A DNA stretch of 50,599 nucleotides from Magnetospirillum sp. WYHS-4 (lineage in GTDB: Bacteria > Pseudomonadota > Alphaproteobacteria > Rhodospirillales > GLO-3). A program made the translations under genes and the position numbers. Below the pieces are notes generated by a model. The model was not told the origin of the DNA, searched no databases, and worked only from the letters and a program-made list of their open reading frames with translations. The stretch lies in assembly GCA_039908345.1 (NCBI GenBank), contig JAMOBD010000042.1, forward strand, positions 1-50,599, written 5' to 3'. Below, piece after piece: positions 9,068 to 18,435 of this stretch (its first letter is position 1; each line of letters opens with the position of its first letter).

Positions 9068-9625
9068 TCATTCCTTCTCGGCCAGCAGGTTGCCGTGGCC
9101 GCCCTGGGTGCCCGGATCGGGCAGGCGGCCGGCCAGGATGGCGACTTTCTTGATCAATTCCGACAGGCCCTGCAGGAGAAGCAGGGAAAATCCGACCGGA
9201 ATCAGCAGCTTCACCGGCCAGCGCACCAAGCCGCCGGCATCGCCCGACATTTCCGCCCCGGTGAAGGATTCCGTGAACATGGGCCAGGACAGCACGGCGA
9301 TGATGGCCGCCATGGGGAAGAGAAACAGCAAGGTGCCCACCACGTCGATCCAGAGCTGGACCCGGCGGGGAAAGCGCCCGGCCACCACGTCGATGCGGAT
9401 ATGCTCGTTACGCAGCAGGGTATAGCCGGCACAAAGCAGGTAGACGGCGGCGAACAGGTACCACTGCACTTCCAGCCATGCATTGGAACTCATGTTCAGG
9501 GAATAGCGGATGGTGGCGTTGCCGGCGCTGATCAGAACCATGACCAACACGAGCCAGTAGGCTCCATGGCCGACCCGTTCGTTCAGAATATCGATCCAGC
9601 GGCTGACGGCGAGCAACGCTTTCAC
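9068..9625 (-). CDS. dctQ: TRAP transporter small permease subunit DctQ
   Basis: A 185-aa four-helix inner-membrane protein. Hydrophobic segments lie at roughly 22-40, 52-70, 92-112 and 134-155. It contains the LEVQWYLFAAVYLLCAGY block and the NEHIRIDVV motif typical of DctQ. It pairs with DctM, whose gene begins 4 bases downstream. The start is GTG 9625; the ATG slightly upstream in the other frame hits a stop after four codons, so GTG is preferred. The gene lies 33 bases downstream of bpt, so bpt-dctQ read-through is possible only from the right. Confidence 0.92.
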   Translation of the reverse strand: MKALLAVSRWIDILNERVGHGAYWLVLVMVLISAGNATIRYSLNMSSNAWLEVQWYLFAAVYLLCAGYTLLRNEHIRIDVVAGRFPRRVQLWIDVVGTLLFLFPMAAIIAVLSWPMFTESFTGAEMSGDAGGLVRWPVKLLIPVGFSLLLLQGLSELIKKVAILAGRLPDPGTQGGHGNLLAEKE

Positions 9626-9658
9626 GAACCGGTCTCCATTCCTCCGCGAGCCTCGTCC

Positions 9659-10402
9659 TCAGAGGGACGGCGAATCGGGGCCCAGCAGGCGCCAGCCCTC
9701 GGGCGTCAGATGCTCGACGGGCCGGAAACGACTTTTATACGACATCTTGCGGCAGTCCTTGATCCAGAATCCCAGATAGACGTACGGCAGGCCAATGGAT
9801 CGCGCCTGTTCCACCAGCCAAAGAATCATGTAGCTGCCCAGACTGTGCCGATCCAGGGCCGGATCGGGATCGAAGAAGCTGTAGACGGCGGAAAGGCCGT
9901 CTTCGAGAAGGTCGGTCAGGCAGGCGGCGATCAGGCGGCCGTCGGCATCGCGGAATTCGGCGACCCGGGTGTTGATCGGGGTGTCCTCGATCAGGGCCCG
10001 GTAGTCGGCCATGTCCATGCGGTTCATGTCACCGTCGCCGTGGCGGGTCTTCTGGTAGCTGGCGAACAGGGAAAACTGTTCGTCGGTGGCGGTCGCCGAC
10101 ATGAAGGCCGCCGTCACGTCCGCGTTGGCGTTGTGCACGCGCCGCCACGTCCGGGACATGGCGAACCGGTCCGCCACGATCCGCACCGGAATGCAGGCAG
10201 AACAACCAGGACAGGCGGGGACATAGGCCACCCCATGGCTGCGGCGGAATCCGGCAAGGGAGAGAAGATCGTGGAACCGCCCCGCTTCGCGCCCGGTCAA
10301 CTCGGTGACCACCCGACGTTCGAGACGGTCGGGAAAATAGGGGCAGGGCAGGGGCGTCGTAACGAAAAAGAACCGAGTGCGCTGGAGCGGTTCGTGCTTC
10401 AT
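9659..10402 (-). CDS. bpt: Aspartate/glutamate leucyltransferase
   Basis: A 247-aa aminoacyl-tRNA-protein transferase of the Bpt/Ate1 family, which attaches leucine from Leu-tRNA to N-terminal Asp or Glu and so marks proteins for ClpS/ClpAP degradation. The N-terminal domain has the cysteine cluster ACPGCSACIPVRI. The C-terminal GNAT-like half has SQ/TRHGDG, AVYSFFDPD, SLGSYMILW and YVYLGFWIKDC, the last being a family signature. Length is normal. ATG 10402 lies 15 bases downstream of motB and probably shares its transcript. Confidence 0.95.
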   Translation of the reverse strand: MKHEPLQRTRFFFVTTPLPCPYFPDRLERRVVTELTGREAGRFHDLLSLAGFRRSHGVAYVPACPGCSACIPVRIVADRFAMSRTWRRVHNANADVTAAFMSATATDEQFSLFASYQKTRHGDGDMNRMDMADYRALIEDTPINTRVAEFRDADGRLIAACLTDLLEDGLSAVYSFFDPDPALDRHSLGSYMILWLVEQARSIGLPYVYLGFWIKDCRKMSYKSRFRPVEHLTPEGWRLLGPDSPSL

Positions 10403-10417
10403 GAATCCTATCTTGGC

Positions 10418-11524
10418 TCAGCGGCCCGCCGGTTTCAACGGAATGATGATCTGCTGGGTCGCGCCGCCCGCTCCGGAGTTGGAATCACCGGGAGAGAATG
10501 TGGCCGGCGGAAGGGCGGGGGCCGGCGGCTGGGGAAGGGGTGTCGAAGGCGGCGGCTGCGCCACGCCTCCCGTGGCTTCGCGGGCCTTTTGCAGGCCAGG
10601 CAGGACCTCGGGCTTCGGTTTTGCGGCAGCCCCTTGGGGGCCGGACCCTCGCATCAGTACGATGGACAAGCGCCGATTGCTGGGATGGCCAGGGTCTTCC
10701 GGACGCAGGGGATCGGACTCGGCCTTGCCGACCACCCGGCTCAGACGATCGTCCCCGATCCCCAGGTGAACCAGGTAGCGGCGGGCGGCATTGGCGCGGT
10801 CTGCCGAAAGCTCCCAGTTCGTATAGGCCGCGTCGGGGGCGTACTTCGTAGCGTCGGTATGGCCGGAAACGGCGATCTTTTGCGGCATGGCCTGGATCAC
10901 CTTGGCGACCAGTTCAAGTACTTTCTTGGTGTGCAGATACAGTTCGGCGCCGCCACGAGGGAACATGGCCAAGCCTTCCTGATCGACGATCTGGATGCGC
11001 AGGCCCTCGGCGGTATTGTCGATCAGCAGGCTTTTGGCGAGTTGTTTGAGATTGGGCTGGCTGTCGATGGCGTCCCGTAGTGTCTTTTCGGCGTCCTGGA
11101 ACTGCTCCTCCTCCTTCTTCTTCAGGATCTCCTCGGCCTGTTCCTTGGAGACGTTCTCAGGAGCTTGGTCGGTCTGTTCCGAAGAGCCTTGGCCGGCCTT
11201 CGGCGGGGGCAGATCCATGGTCACCTTGGGGCGCGAGGCGACGGTTTCCAATGCACCCTGTTCGCCGGCCACCTTGCCGCCGCCGATATCGCCGCTGCCG
11301 CTTTGGGATTTTGAGGGCGCCACCGGGGCAAAGTAGTTGGAGATGCCTTCCAGCTGTTCCTGGGTAACCGCGTTCAGCAGCCACAACAGCAGGAAGAAGG
11401 CCATCATGGCGGTGACGAAGTCGGCGTAGGCGATTTTCCAGGCACCACCATGGGCGGCCCCGTGGCCGCCCTTCTTCTTCTTGATGATGATCGTCGCGCC
11501 GCCGCCGCCGCCCTTATCCGCCAT
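10418..11524 (-). CDS. motB: Flagellar motor stator protein MotB
   Basis: A 368-aa stator subunit. The N-terminus is basic and glycine-rich, followed by one membrane helix (about 30-52) that contains the proton-carrying Asp35 in WKIAYADFVTAMMAFFLL. A long, low-complexity linker (about 70-170) leads to an OmpA/MotB peptidoglycan-binding domain with VSGHTDATKY and ELSADRANAARRYL. A Pro/Gly-rich tail of about 60 residues follows. The linker suits the type with a cell-wall-anchored plug. It starts 13 bases after the motA stop, and the pair forms the stator complex that drives flagellar rotation. Confidence 0.96.
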   Translation of the reverse strand: MADKGGGGGATIIIKKKKGGHGAAHGGAWKIAYADFVTAMMAFFLLLWLLNAVTQEQLEGISNYFAPVAPSKSQSGSGDIGGGKVAGEQGALETVASRPKVTMDLPPPKAGQGSSEQTDQAPENVSKEQAEEILKKKEEEQFQDAEKTLRDAIDSQPNLKQLAKSLLIDNTAEGLRIQIVDQEGLAMFPRGGAELYLHTKKVLELVAKVIQAMPQKIAVSGHTDATKYAPDAAYTNWELSADRANAARRYLVHLGIGDDRLSRVVGKAESDPLRPEDPGHPSNRRLSIVLMRGSGPQGAAAKPKPEVLPGLQKAREATGGVAQPPPSTPLPQPPAPALPPATFSPGDSNSGAGGATQQIIIPLKPAGR

Positions 11525-11537
11525 CAGGCCCTCGCCG

Positions 11538-12401
11538 TCACGACGCCGCAGGCAGGCTGGAGACCATCTCCTCGACCTCGGCGAAGGTCGGACGTACGTT
11601 CGAACTCAGGGTCTTGCGCGCGAATTCCACCGAGACCTGCGGCGCATAGCCCTGCATATGGGCGATCACCGCCGCCTTGATGCATTTCATGTAGTGGTGG
11701 TCGGCGTTGAACACGGCTTCCAGGTTGCGCCCGATGGGAGCCACGAATCCGTACGAGATCAGGATGCCGCTGAAAGTTCCGACCAGGGCGCCGCCGATCA
11801 AGTGGCCCAGCACTTCCGGGGGTTCGGTGATCGAGCCCATGGTATGGATGACGCCCAGCACGGCGGCAACGATACCCAGCGCGGGAAAGGCATCGGCAAG
11901 AGTCAGGACGGCGGCTCCAACGTCGCTGAGTTCCTTGTGGTGTATCTCCAGTTCCTCGTCCATGATCGCCTCGACCTCGTGGGGATTGTTCGTCCCCAGC
12001 GTCAGCAGGCGAAGATAGTCGCAAAGGAATTCCACCGAGTGATGGTCGGAGGAAAACTTCGGGTAGTTGCTGAACAGCGGACTCTCATCCGGCTTTTCCA
12101 CATGGCTTTCCAGCGCCAGATCGCCCTTGGTCTTGGCCAGCTTGAACACCGCATAGAGGACCCCCAGCAGCTCCAGGTAGGCGTCCTTCTTGTACTTCGG
12201 TCCGCCGAGAACCTTGGAGAAGTTCTTGGCGATGCCGCTGAGTACTGTCGCCGGATTGCCGATGATCGTGGCGCCGATGCCGGCACCGAAGATGATGAGG
12301 AATTCGAAGGGCTGCCAAAGCACGGAAAGATGGCCACCGGAAGCCATATAGCCGCCGATCACGCTGCCAATAACCACCAACGCGCCAATAATGAAAAACA
12401 T
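11538..12401 (-). CDS. motA: Flagellar motor stator protein MotA
   Basis: A 287-aa inner-membrane stator protein with four membrane helices (about 2-20, 30-50, 168-190, 200-222) and a large cytoplasmic loop between the second and third that contacts the rotor. The conserved prolines are in LADAFPALGIVAAVLGVI and TEPPEVLG. Length and layout match MotA of the proton-driven type. No other flagellar genes lie in the window, so motAB is a separate locus, cotranscribed with bpt downstream. The 217 bases upstream contain no gene on either strand. Confidence 0.96.
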   Translation of the reverse strand: MFFIIGALVVIGSVIGGYMASGGHLSVLWQPFEFLIIFGAGIGATIIGNPATVLSGIAKNFSKVLGGPKYKKDAYLELLGVLYAVFKLAKTKGDLALESHVEKPDESPLFSNYPKFSSDHHSVEFLCDYLRLLTLGTNNPHEVEAIMDEELEIHHKELSDVGAAVLTLADAFPALGIVAAVLGVIHTMGSITEPPEVLGHLIGGALVGTFSGILISYGFVAPIGRNLEAVFNADHHYMKCIKAAVIAHMQGYAPQVSVEFARKTLSSNVRPTFAEVEEMVSSLPAAS

Positions 12402-12618
12402 CCGGTACTCCCGAAGAGTCCTGCCCCAGCCTTTTGCTATCCGCCGGCTTCCGGTTCTTCCACTCCGCCTGGCGGCGCGGTATAAGGCCCTACTGCCTGC
12501 GGCATCCTACCCGGTGCCCTTGGCCGAAAGAAGACGACGAAAACCGATACCCATTGCCCGATCGGTTCACACTTCCCTATCTAATTCAATTACCGCCGTC
12601 ATTCCAGGGATTCTCGAC

Positions 12619-13107
12619 ATGAGCATCGATGCCAAGGCATTTAGGCAGGCACTCGGACAGTTCGCTACAGGAATTGCCGTCGTTACGGGGCGGGATCGCG
12701 AGGGGCGGCCGATTGGCGTGACCGTCAATGCCTTTTCTTCGGTTTCTCTCGATCCGCCGCTGGTCTTGTTCTGCCTGGGGCGGGAGTCCGCAAGCCATCC
12801 GGCCCTCGTCGAGGGCGAACGATTCGCGGTCAATGTCCTGGCCAGAGACCAGCAAGGCCTGTCCGACCGGTTCGCCGGCAAGGCCGCGGACAAGTTCCTG
12901 GGATTGGACGTCGATGGGGGCTTGGGCGAGGTCCCGCTCTTGCGCGGTTGCCTGGCCCGGATCGAATGCCGTCGCGAGGCCACGCATCCCGGCGGCGATC
13001 ACGACATTCTGGTCGGCCGGGTGGAACGGTTGGCGGTGAACGAGGGCGCCGGGGAGCCCCTCTTGTACTTCCGCGGAGACTACCGCCATCTTGGTCCAAC
13101 ACTCTGA
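12619..13107 (+). CDS. Flavin reductase-like FMN-binding protein
   Basis: A 162-aa protein of the flavin reductase (HpaC/ActVB-like) family that binds FMN and usually supplies reduced flavin to a monooxygenase. The first helix FRQALGQFATGIAVVTGRD, the core VTVNAFSSVSLDPPLVLFCL and the late GDHDILVGRVERL are the family blocks. ATG 12619 fits homologue starts; the same frame is open upstream to 12391 but that part has no protein character. No monooxygenase partner is adjacent. The methyltransferase that follows overlaps by 17 bases. Confidence 0.85.
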   Translation: MSIDAKAFRQALGQFATGIAVVTGRDREGRPIGVTVNAFSSVSLDPPLVLFCLGRESASHPALVEGERFAVNVLARDQQGLSDRFAGKAADKFLGLDVDGGLGEVPLLRGCLARIECRREATHPGGDHDILVGRVERLAVNEGAGEPLLYFRGDYRHLGPTL

Positions 13108-13855
13108 ACGACCGACGATTCCGCTGATCCGGGCCGTCCTGGCGCAGGCGGCCGGAGCGGCGGTTGCGTTCGGTGCGACGGCAATCCTGGGGATCGACGG
13201 TCCGTTGGCCGCCATCCTGGCGGGGCAGGGAGCGGTCGCGGCGCTCATCGGTACCCGGATCGGTTTGGCGCGGTGGTGGATTCCCCTCAATCTATCGCTG
13301 CCGCCGTTGATCCCTCTGGTTCAGTCCTTGGACCTGCCGCCCTGGCTGTTCGCCGGCGCCTTCGTGGGATTGCTGCTGGTCAACGGGAACAGCGTCGGCG
13401 AGCGGGTTCCCCTCTACCTGACCAACCGCCGGACCTGGGCAGCCCTTGCGGGCATTTTGCCCGACCATGCCGGCTTTTCGGTTCTCGACCTGGGCAGCGG
13501 TTTAGGCGGCACACTTCTTGATCTGGCCTCCCGGCGGCCCGGCGGGCACTACGTCGGCATCGAATCGGCGCCGGTTCCCTTCGGCTTGGCACACCTCCGC
13601 CGATGGCTCGCCGGGCGGCGCGATGTCGAGTTGCGCTGGGGGGATTTCTGGGGCGAGGATCTGTCGCGCTACGATCTGGTCTATTGCTTCCTGTCGCCGG
13701 AACCCATGCCTCGCCTGTTCGCCAAGGCCAAGGCGGAAATGCGGCCGGGCAGCCTTCTGGTCAGCAATTCCTTCGAGGTCCCCGGCCATCCCGCCGACCG
13801 CATCGTCGAGGTCGAAGACCGTCGGCGGACCCGGCTTCACATCTGGCGGATGTGA
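13091..13855 (+). CDS. Membrane-anchored class I SAM-dependent methyltransferase
   Basis: A 254-aa protein with two parts. The first 110 residues contain three or four hydrophobic helices (about 13-32, 35-52, 60-80, 84-98). The rest is a Rossmann methyltransferase domain with motif I LDLGSGLGGTLLDLA, motif II YVGIES and the DLVYCFLSPEPM strand. The glycine motif should bind S-adenosylmethionine. The substrate is unknown; membrane anchoring suggests a lipid, quinone or membrane protein. The start is TTG 13091 inside the flavin reductase gene, so the two are translationally coupled. Confidence 0.75.
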   Translation: MVQHSERPTIPLIRAVLAQAAGAAVAFGATAILGIDGPLAAILAGQGAVAALIGTRIGLARWWIPLNLSLPPLIPLVQSLDLPPWLFAGAFVGLLLVNGNSVGERVPLYLTNRRTWAALAGILPDHAGFSVLDLGSGLGGTLLDLASRRPGGHYVGIESAPVPFGLAHLRRWLAGRRDVELRWGDFWGEDLSRYDLVYCFLSPEPMPRLFAKAKAEMRPGSLLVSNSFEVPGHPADRIVEVEDRRRTRLHIWRM

Positions 13856-13886
13856 TCGAAATCAACCGGCGATAGCCATAATGAAA

Positions 13887-13908
13887 TCCTAATCTTTCTG
13901 GATTAGGA
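13887..13908. promoter_or_regulatory. Inverted repeat upstream of CZB chemoreceptor gene
   Basis: TCCTAATC (13887-13894) and GATTAGGA (13901-13908) form a perfect 8-bp dyad with a 6-base spacer, in an AT-rich gap 54 bases upstream of the chemoreceptor start. No T-run follows. It may be an operator or a weak terminator of the preceding pair of genes. Confidence 0.4.
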
Positions 13909-13961
13909 ATCCGGCGCTAAATCTGCTAGTGAGAAAAAAACCGTTCGAGAGGGAGAGTGGC

Positions 13962-15284
13962 ATGGGTGAACAGGACAACGGCTGCAGCGAGGAGCTCCTC
14001 GGAATTCTGGCGAGCGGCGACTATGGCAAGATCCGGGACGGTCAGGTCCAGGTTCCCGCCTCGATCCGCAAACTGGCGGAAGGCTTGGAGCGGCATGATC
14101 GCGACACGCTGAAGGGCAACGTTCAGGTTTCCATCGAATGCGGCGAGGCGATGATCTCCATCGCCGAGATGACCCGTGCGGTGGCGGAGGTCAACAACCG
14201 CGCCCAAGCCATCGCCGCCGCCGCCGAAGAAATGGTTGCCTCGGTCAAGGACATCGCCACTACATCGGATGCCGCTGCCCATGATGCCAACGGCGTCGAG
14301 GTCAGTGCCCGTCAGGGCATGCAGGCGGCCGAAAAGGCGGTTTCCACCATGCGCAACATCGCCCGCGCCGTCGAAGATGCCGCAGCCAAGGTCAATAGTT
14401 TGGCCGAGGCTTCGGCGCAGATCGGCGAAATCGTCGATTCCATCGAGGCCATCGCCAAGCAGACCAACCTTCTAGCCCTGAACGCCACCATCGAGGCGGC
14501 CCGGGCCGGCGAGGCCGGCAAAGGCTTTGCCGTGGTTGCGGGCGAGGTCAAGAATCTGGCCAACCAGACCGCCAAGGCCACCGACGACATCCGCAACCGC
14601 ATCGAACGCCTGCGCACCGAGATGGCGACCATCGTCAAATCCATGGAACAGGGCGCCAAAGCCGTGGCGGAGGGCGAGGAGGTCATCGTCGCCACCGGAG
14701 ACGGCATGCGCGCCATCGGCAACCAGATCACCGGCGTGACGTCGAAGATGCAGGACATCGCGTCCATCCTGTCGCAGCAAAGCGAGGCCTCCTCGGAGGT
14801 GGCCCAGGGCGTGTCGATGATCGCCGACATGGCGAACCACAACGCCAACGAGATCGTCCACGTGGCCGACGCGATGGATAAGGCCAGCAGCGTCATCGCC
14901 GAGCGCGTCAATGCCGTGGTCCAACGCGACATCCTCTACAAGGTGGTCCACGTGGCCAAGGCCGATCACGTCACCTTCAAGAAGAACATCATGGACGTGG
15001 TCATCGGCCGCAAGTCGTTGAGAGCCGACGACGTGGCCGATCACCACGGCTGTCGCCTGGGCAAGTGGTATTATTCGGTTACCGACTCCCGCATCAAGGA
15101 CCAATCCGCCTTCCGCCGCATGGAGGACCCGCATGATCGCGTCCACCGCTATGGCAAGGAAGTTCTGCGGGCGATGGCCAAGGGCGACATGGACAAGGCC
15201 GTCGCGGATGTGGGGAAGATGAACAGCGCTTCCCACGAAGTCCTTGAATTGCTCGACGAACTGGCCAGAAGCCTGAACGCTTAA
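13962..15284 (+). CDS. Soluble methyl-accepting chemotaxis protein with C-terminal CZB zinc domain
   Basis: A 440-aa cytosolic chemoreceptor with no membrane segment. A short N-terminal region (1-60) leads into the coiled-coil signalling domain, whose hairpin tip is [21 protein letters not shown] (about 164-184, quoted in part). Residues 322-400 form a chemoreceptor zinc-binding (CZB) domain with the 3His/1Cys ligand set His336, Cys364 ([11 protein letters not shown]), His391 and His395 (DPHDRVH). CZB receptors sense zinc or zinc displacement by oxidants such as hypochlorite. ATG 13962 is chosen for its GAGGGAGAG ribosome-binding site over a GTG at 13929. Its stop shares bases with the convergent acylase stop. 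Confidence 0.92.
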   Translation: MGEQDNGCSEELLGILASGDYGKIRDGQVQVPASIRKLAEGLERHDRDTLKGNVQVSIECGEAMISIAEMTRAVAEVNNRAQAIAAAAEEMVASVKDIATTSDAAAHDANGVEVSARQGMQAAEKAVSTMRNIARAVEDAAAKVNSLAEASAQIGEIVDSIEAIAKQTNLLALNATIEAARAGEAGKGFAVVAGEVKNLANQTAKATDDIRNRIERLRTEMATIVKSMEQGAKAVAEGEEVIVATGDGMRAIGNQITGVTSKMQDIASILSQQSEASSEVAQGVSMIADMANHNANEIVHVADAMDKASSVIAERVNAVVQRDILYKVVHVAKADHVTFKKNIMDVVIGRKSLRADDVADHHGCRLGKWYYSVTDSRIKDQSAFRRMEDPHDRVHRYGKEVLRAMAKGDMDKAVADVGKMNSASHEVLELLDELARSLNA

Positions 15285-17647
15285 GGGGTCAGGGTCAGGC
15301 GCCCCTGGCCGTTACGTTCCAGGTCGCCCCAAGTCAATCCAAGGCGCAGGTAGCGGCCATCCCGCCATTCCGGCAGAAGATCGTCGAAATGGCGGGACAG
15401 CGGGTTTCCCGACTGGCCGGTGGCGATCATGAATCGTGCCCGGTCGAGATCGGCGAGATCGTAGATGGCTCTCAGTCCCGCGCCATGGACATGGTCGAAG
15501 GGGCGGGATTCCGTGGCGATGCGGCTGGTGCCGCGGTTGACCGTGTCGTCGCCTCCGTCGGTGGGTGTCTCCAACCTTCCAATTCCATAGGCGGCCAGAA
15601 GGGGATGGTGGAAGCGCGCCATGTGGGCGGCCCCCCAGCGCCATTGTGGATAGCCCCCGCCGTGGTGCCGGCCCAGGTTGTCCAGGGCCGTTCGCAAGGC
15701 CAGTTCCAGTCGGGATGGGCAGTCCTCGCGGATTTCCGCCGTTGTGACGTCGTCGCACCATTCATGGTGTCCGTTGAGCACCTCCGCCACGAACCCGGGA
15801 CGCAGGCTCCAGACGTCGGGGAACAATTCCCCCGTCTCGTCAGCGTAGAGGGCGCGGTTCAGTTCTCTCAGCCAGGCGACGAAAATCAGGGGTTCAGGGC
15901 GGCGGGACGTCATTTCGCCGTTCCAATGGGCCAACAGCTTAACCACCTGCTGCTCGCGCGTTTCCGAAGGCCTGAAGGCGGTCATCAGCGGCAGAAGCTC
16001 CTGGGACATCGAAGAAAGGTGGTCGCGCTGCTGAGCCGACAGGGTATCGACGGAATGGGAGGGGCTGGCGTCCAGCATCTGGTGGATGCGCCGGGCTCGA
16101 TAGCCAGGCGCCCAATCGTCGGAGATGAATGGCTCGTAACCTTCCGGTACGATCTTCTGGTTGGCGGCCACCAAGCGCCCGTCGGGGGGATTGACCGACT
16201 GGGGCAGATCGCGGAAGGGAATGAACCCCGTCCAGTCGGCCTCTCCGGTCCAGCCGGGTTGGGGCGTCCAGCCGCGGTCGCCACGCCGGACCGGGATCTT
16301 GCCCGTTACCTGCTGGGCGATTCCTTTGGTATCCGCATAGACGACCGTCAGCGGCGGTGCGTGGAAATCGGCCAAGTTGGCGCGGAAGGACTCCCAATCG
16401 CCCGCCTTGACGAAACCGTGCAAGGCTTGTGGCGTCAAATCGCCGTCGCGCAGCCAAGTCGCGGACAGGGACAGCAGGCTTCCCTGCCCGACGGCTTGGC
16501 GGGCCTTGTCCAGAATGTCCGATATCACCGGTCCGTGCCGGGTCTGGCGAACCTCCAGAACCGAGTCGGCGCTTCCCCGCACCTTGATGATTTCGCTACG
16601 CGTGACGAAAGGTTGGGGGCCGTCGGGGGTCAGGTAGCGGGTCTGGTCGGCAGGGTCCACCTGCTCGACAAACAAGTCGGAAACATCCGCCTCCGTGGAG
16701 GCGAATCCCCAGGCGGCCTTGCCGTTATGGCCCAGAATCAGGAAAGGAACTCCTGGAATGGTAGCTCCTGTCGCCGATAGGTCGGGAGCTTCCATCCTCG
16801 CCAAGTACCAGGGAATCGGGGCCTCGAAGCCCAAATGGGGATCGTTGGCCAGGAGCGGCTTGCCGGTGACGCTGTGGGCGCTGTCCAGGGCCCAGGCGTT
16901 GGAGGCTCCGCGTGGGGAAATCCTCCATTCCTTGGGCAGGGCTTCCGCCAGAGCCTCGTAAGGGAGGGCGGAAGCGGTGGTGCGGTGGTCCCGGGGCGGC
17001 CGCCCCCAGAGAAGGTCGATGGCCTCCGCAGGCAAGCGCTTGGCCAAGCGGGAACGTAGGATCTCGTCCTGCCAGTTGCGGCCCAGCTTCAAGGCCATGA
17101 GCTTGCCCCAGACCAAGCTGTCGGCAGGGCGCCAAGGCTCCGGCGACAGGCCCAGCAGCAAGAACTCCAGGGGCAGGGCGCCTTCATGCCCTTTGAGGTA
17201 GGCGTTGACCCCGGCCGCATAGACTTCCAGTACCCGGCGCGTCTCGGGGAACAGGCGTTCGATCTGCCGTTCGGCCAGGGCGTAGAGTCCCAGGGTGCGC
17301 ATCAGGCGGTCGGTGTCCAGCGTTCGCTCGCCCAAGACCTCGGATAGGCGACCGGCACCGGTGCGCCGCATGGACTCCATCTGCCAGAGGCGATCCTGGG
17401 CGTGGGCGAACCCCAAGGCGAAATAGGCGTCGTCCGCCGACTTGGCGTTTATATGGGGGACGCCGTGGCCGTCACGGTAGATATCGACCGGCGCCACGAG
17501 TCCGGATTCGGCGCCGATCGTCACGTTGCCCGAAAGCGAGGGCAGGGACGAACGCAGAAAAATAAACGCAGCCAATCCCGCAGCCAGCATGACACAGGCC
17601 GCGCCAGCCGCACCCCATCCGAGTATCCGTCCAAGACCAAGTGGCAT
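15281..17647 (-). CDS. Penicillin acylase family Ntn-hydrolase
   Basis: A 788-aa precursor of the penicillin/AHL acylase family, normally self-cleaved in the periplasm into alpha and beta chains. Residues 8-31 are a membrane anchor or signal segment. The alpha-chain block [12 protein letters not shown] and the [20 protein letters not shown] motif are clear. The nucleophile is Ser249 in GASNAWALD, exposed after cleavage at Gly247-Ala248/Ser249; the beta-chain motif [10 protein letters not shown] follows. The substrate cannot be told from sequence; acyl-homoserine lactones and lipopeptides are known for relatives. Length is normal. Its TAA overlaps the TAA of the convergent chemoreceptor gene (bases 15281-15284). 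Confidence 0.9.
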   Translation of the reverse strand: MPLGLGRILGWGAAGAACVMLAAGLAAFIFLRSSLPSLSGNVTIGAESGLVAPVDIYRDGHGVPHINAKSADDAYFALGFAHAQDRLWQMESMRRTGAGRLSEVLGERTLDTDRLMRTLGLYALAERQIERLFPETRRVLEVYAAGVNAYLKGHEGALPLEFLLLGLSPEPWRPADSLVWGKLMALKLGRNWQDEILRSRLAKRLPAEAIDLLWGRPPRDHRTTASALPYEALAEALPKEWRISPRGASNAWALDSAHSVTGKPLLANDPHLGFEAPIPWYLARMEAPDLSATGATIPGVPFLILGHNGKAAWGFASTEADVSDLFVEQVDPADQTRYLTPDGPQPFVTRSEIIKVRGSADSVLEVRQTRHGPVISDILDKARQAVGQGSLLSLSATWLRDGDLTPQALHGFVKAGDWESFRANLADFHAPPLTVVYADTKGIAQQVTGKIPVRRGDRGWTPQPGWTGEADWTGFIPFRDLPQSVNPPDGRLVAANQKIVPEGYEPFISDDWAPGYRARRIHQMLDASPSHSVDTLSAQQRDHLSSMSQELLPLMTAFRPSETREQQVVKLLAHWNGEMTSRRPEPLIFVAWLRELNRALYADETGELFPDVWSLRPGFVAEVLNGHHEWCDDVTTAEIREDCPSRLELALRTALDNLGRHHGGGYPQWRWGAAHMARFHHPLLAAYGIGRLETPTDGGDDTVNRGTSRIATESRPFDHVHGAGLRAIYDLADLDRARFMIATGQSGNPLSRHFDDLLPEWRDGRYLRLGLTWGDLERNGQGRLTLTP

Positions 17648-17834
17648 GTGACCAGTCTCTTCAGGGAACTACAGGTGTCTTCTTGCGTTTCGCCCCGAGA
17701 TCATAGTGTCGTAGCGGATCATCCGCATGCTGGCTTCCCTCGGTTGTTCTTCCCTGCACTATGACATGCCGCGGCGTTCGCGGAAATCCCTCTATTCCGC
17801 CGACAATGCGTAGAAGAAAAAGAAAGGTGCCGAA

Positions 17835-17852
17835 TTCCCCTATGGAGGGGAA
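17835..17852 (-). terminator. Possible terminator after hemerythrin gene
   Basis: TTCCCCT (17835-17841) and AGGGGAA (17846-17852) form a 7-bp stem with a 4-base loop in the 247-base gap between the acylase and hemerythrin genes. On the minus strand a T-rich stretch follows about ten bases after the stem, not directly, so termination is possible but not certain. The rest of the gap shows no gene. Confidence 0.35.
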
Positions 17853-17894
17853 GCCTTGGTATTTCCGGCGCTTCCCCAGGAACGGGCCGCGACA

Positions 17895-18377
17895 TCAATA
17901 GGCGTCGGTGGCGTCCGCCGATTCCCCGTAGCTGCCGTGGTGCAGGAAGGCGCGGTGGGCTTCGGCGATCTGCTGTTCCTTGCCGACCATGGCCGGCGCA
18001 TAGTTCTTGTCGTGGCCCATGATGTGCCGGACCAGCCATTGGGTGAGGAATGCCAGGACCTCATCGGTCAGCGCCTTGGCCGGTTCCCGCTTGAAATGCT
18101 CGGCGATGTTATGGACCTCGGTCCGCAGCTTCTCGTGCACCTTGCGGTGATCGTCCAGTCCGGCATAGCCGCAGGCCTCCATCATGGATTCCTCGCGGAC
18201 GAAGTGGAAATCCACATATTCGTCCAGCGCCACCAGGACCTTGGCGATCTGGTCGTGGGGGCGCTTGGATTCCGCGGCGGCGACCACTTGGTTGATAAGG
18301 TCGATCAACATCTTGTGGTCGGCGTCGACGACGTGGACGCCGACGCTGAGATCGTCGGTCCAGGAGACGGCTGGCAT
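17895..18377 (-). CDS. Bacteriohemerythrin
   Basis: A 160-aa single-domain hemerythrin, a cytosolic four-helix bundle that binds O2 at a di-iron site. All iron ligands are in place: His21, His58 and Glu62 (HFVREE), His77 and His81 (DDHRKVHEK), His118 and Asp123 (WLVRHIMGHD). About 30 residues extend past the core. It follows the membrane chemoreceptor by 58 bases on the same strand, without a terminator between, so they probably form a unit. Hemerythrins in motile microaerophiles store or deliver oxygen and often accompany aerotaxis receptors. Confidence 0.94.
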   Translation of the reverse strand: MPAVSWTDDLSVGVHVVDADHKMLIDLINQVVAAAESKRPHDQIAKVLVALDEYVDFHFVREESMMEACGYAGLDDHRKVHEKLRTEVHNIAEHFKREPAKALTDEVLAFLTQWLVRHIMGHDKNYAPAMVGKEQQIAEAHRAFLHHGSYGESADATDAY

Positions 18378-18435
18378 GGTGGTCTAACTCCCCGGCAATG
18401 GTGAAATATCCAATCGAGGCCATACTAGCCCATCG

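Noticed and set aside
7894-9153. 419-codon forward frame opposite dctM
   Set aside because: Gln/Asp/His-rich shadow of a membrane-protein gene.
15389-16780. 463-codon forward frame opposite the acylase gene
   Set aside because: Shadow frame; the minus strand has the Ntn-hydrolase motifs.
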